DNA from: Exiguobacterium profundum
Lineage (GTDB): Bacteria; Bacillota; Bacilli; Exiguobacteriales; Exiguobacteriaceae
Direction of reading: 5' to 3'
Assembly (NCBI RefSeq): GCF_001909285.1
Contig: NZ_MRSV01000001.1
Location: 1,940,556 to 2,004,555, forward strand
Length of the DNA stretch: 64,000 nucleotides
Below are positions 62,654 through 64,000 of the stretch, piece by piece (position 1 is the stretch's first letter; every line of letters starts with the position of its first letter). Made by a program: the position numbers and the translations under genes. The notes beneath the pieces were generated by a model. The model had not been told where the DNA came from. It did no database searches and was given only the letters and a program-made list of their open reading frames with translations.

Positions 62654-63867
62654 ATGTCCTCCATCCGAACAGCCATCGCACGGGCGTGTCCTTCTAATTG
62701 TTCTTGTTTGGCGATTCGAATCGCTGCCTTTGTAATCGTCTCATCAAGTTCTGTCATCTCAAGGAACGTCTGACGGCGATAAAAATCATCGACCGATAGT
62801 CCACTAGAGAAGCGGGCCGTCCCGCTCGTCGGCAAGACGTGGTTCGGTCCAGCGATATAGTCTCCAAATGCTTCGGCTGCCTCATGTCCGAGGAAGAACG
62901 AACCACCGTGACGGATTGCCCGCATCAACGCCTCAGGATCTTTGACGGCCAACTGGACGTGCTCCGCGGCCATCGTATTCGCGTACTCGATCGCATCCTC
63001 GATTGTCCGGTACAAGACGCCGCCACGCTTCAACGATTCTCTCGCAATGTCTTGGCGTGGTAATAGCACTAATTGTCGCTCAAGTTCTTGCTCGATTTGA
63101 TCGCGGAGTGTTTCTGACGTGACAAGCGCAATCGCAGTCGCCTCGACGTCGTGTTCCGCTTGTGCGAGCAGGTCGGCGGCAACCCACTTCGGGTTCGCCG
63201 TCTCATCGGCAATGATCAACACTTCGGATGGTCCGGCGACGGAGTCGATACCGACGATGTGTGAGACGAGAGCCTTCGCCGTCGCGACATATGCATTTCC
63301 TGGGCCGACAATCTTGTCAACTTGACGAATCGTTTCTGTCCCGTATGCGAGTGCTGCCACGGCTTGGGCCCCACCGACCAGAAAACATTCATCGGCACCT
63401 GCAATTTTTGCTGCAATCAATAGGGAAATGTCAATCCCATCTGCTTTTGGTGGGGTGACCATGACGACTCGTTTGACGCCAGCAACTTTCGCCGGAATGA
63501 TGTTCATGAGGACGCTCGACGGATAGACGGCAGTCCCCCCCGGTACATAAACCCCTACCGAATCAAGTGGCATATAGCGTCTCCCAAGTCGGAACATCGT
63601 ATCTTCGAACACATCGTCTTGTCGGACTTGACGCGCATGAAATGCACGAATCCGTTCCGCTGCTAATGTCAGCGCCTCTGTCAATTCAGCATATGCGACT
63701 GGCGGATTAAAGCGGGCCAAATCGACCGATTCGATTCGGTCGACCCCGTCGAATTGTTTCGTCCACTCAAGCAGCGCTTCGTCTCCGCGGGCCTCGATCG
63801 ATTCCACGATCGGTTTCACGGCTTCGACCCAAGCTTCGCGCCTTGAGCGATTCGTTTCTTTACTCAT
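62650..63867 (-). CDS. hisD: Histidinol dehydrogenase
   Basis: The 405-residue enzyme oxidises histidinol to histidine with NAD+ and zinc. Motifs: GVYVPGGTAVYPSSVLM, VGPGNAYVATAKALV, SVAGPSEVLIIAD and GPNHVLPTSGTARF with the zinc His residues. It is about 20 residues shorter at the N-terminus than most family members. AGGAGGAGAACGC precedes the ATG, which overlaps the hisG stop codon. Confidence 0.96.
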   Translation of the reverse strand: MSKETNRSRREAWVEAVKPIVESIEARGDEALLEWTKQFDGVDRIESVDLARFNPPVAYAELTEALTLAAERIRAFHARQVRQDDVFEDTMFRLGRRYMPLDSVGVYVPGGTAVYPSSVLMNIIPAKVAGVKRVVMVTPPKADGIDISLLIAAKIAGADECFLVGGAQAVAALAYGTETIRQVDKIVGPGNAYVATAKALVSHIVGIDSVAGPSEVLIIADETANPKWVAADLLAQAEHDVEATAIALVTSETLRDQIEQELERQLVLLPRQDIARESLKRGGVLYRTIEDAIEYANTMAAEHVQLAVKDPEALMRAIRHGGSFFLGHEAAEAFGDYIAGPNHVLPTSGTARFSSGLSVDDFYRRQTFLEMTELDETITKAAIRIAKQEQLEGHARAMAVRMEDI

Positions 63868-64000
63868 GCGTTCTCCTCCTGACTCATCTTTCGAATCCAG
63901 GCCTTCAATTCGTCAGGCTGTTCTGCTAAAGCTGTCTCACTCGTGATGAATTTTGCATTGATTGAAAAAATCGTCTCGTATTCTTCCAAGTCGTTTGCAG
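63864..64000 (-). CDS. hisG: ATP phosphoribosyltransferase, C-terminal fragment
   Basis: The last 45 codons of a gene run into hisD: ...NDLEEYETIFSINAKFIT and on to RKMSQEENA, then TGA overlapping the hisD ATG (ATGA). The segment looks like the C-terminus of short-form HisG, and the position before hisD is the usual one. Upstream his-operon regulation lies outside the window. The residue evidence is limited, so the call rests partly on context. Confidence 0.75.
   Translation of the reverse strand, partial: ANDLEEYETIFSINAKFITSETALAEQPDELKAWIRKMSQEENA

Noticed and set aside
1-64000. CRISPR arrays, rRNA, tRNA, insertion sequences, integrases or attachment sites
   Set aside because: No spaced direct repeats, cloverleaf-like sequences or transposase/integrase-like proteins were seen by eye; a covariance and repeat search would be decisive.

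Overview
The window reads as chromosomal DNA of a low-to-moderate-GC Gram-positive bacterium of the order Bacillales. The best guess is a non-spore-forming, pigmented Exiguobacterium-like organism. The reasons are Bacillus-type Shine-Dalgarno sequences with frequent TTG and GTG starts, cre boxes and a Rex operator, and ricA followed directly by mutS and mutL with no cotE between them. A carotenoid-desaturase-like gene and a complete his operon with separate hisI and hisE are also present. The genus is inference from memory; no search was run. I saw no rRNA, tRNA, CRISPR array, insertion sequence, prophage or plasmid-type gene.

Layout. 1-0.23 kb: start of adhE on the minus strand, with Rex and CcpA sites upstream. 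0.6-3.3 kb: a MarR regulator, a YebC-like protein and a Na+/H+ antiporter-type transporter. 3.4-9.3 kb: glutamate synthase (gltBD). 9.6-16.2 kb: TspO-like protein, an aldo/keto reductase broken by an in-frame stop, a TetR-controlled ABC-2 exporter, a DAO-type FAD oxidoreductase, a Bax-inhibitor-like protein and a DJ-1/PfpI protein. 16.4-26.2 kb: thyA-dfrA, a GGDEF enzyme, fumC, a nuclease/GTPase/RNase group, hfq and miaA. 26-33 kb: accessory singletons (SMI1/KNR4, AmiS/UreI, PPK2, M4 protease, ABC-2 exporter, SGNH lipase). 33.1-38.9 kb: a GNAT, an N-succinylamino-acid-racemase-like enolase, an unusual regulator, an NhaC transporter and an M20 deacylase. 39-45.7 kb: htrA, an FAH-family hydrolase, nrdDG, a formate/nitrite channel and ctc. 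45.9-50.7 kb: mutL, mutS, ricA. 50.8-58.4 kb: a patchy accessory region of small enzymes, several with odd start codons. 58.4-64 kb: the his operon (hisGDCBHAFIE, running off the end at hisG).

How the parts fit. adhE and the FNT channel each carry a Rex-like operator plus a cre box, which suggests a shared redox- and carbon-controlled fermentation response. nrdDG carries a pair of NrdR-like boxes.

The most interesting unit is at 33.1-38.9 kb. A succinyltransferase-like GNAT, an enolase-superfamily racemase and an M20 desuccinylase match the known logic of irreversible D-to-L amino acid conversion through N-succinyl intermediates. The cluster adds a transporter and a divergently encoded regulator. 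Two near-identical tandem sites (20 of 21 positions) sit only in the two promoter regions of this cluster and are good candidates for that regulator's operator.

Other points worth attention are two genes in which a perfect hairpin separates the ribosome-binding site from the start codon, an ABC solute-binding lipoprotein that seems to have lost its ATG, a kinase that seems to start with CTG, and two tiny membrane-peptide ORFs with strong ribosome-binding sites.
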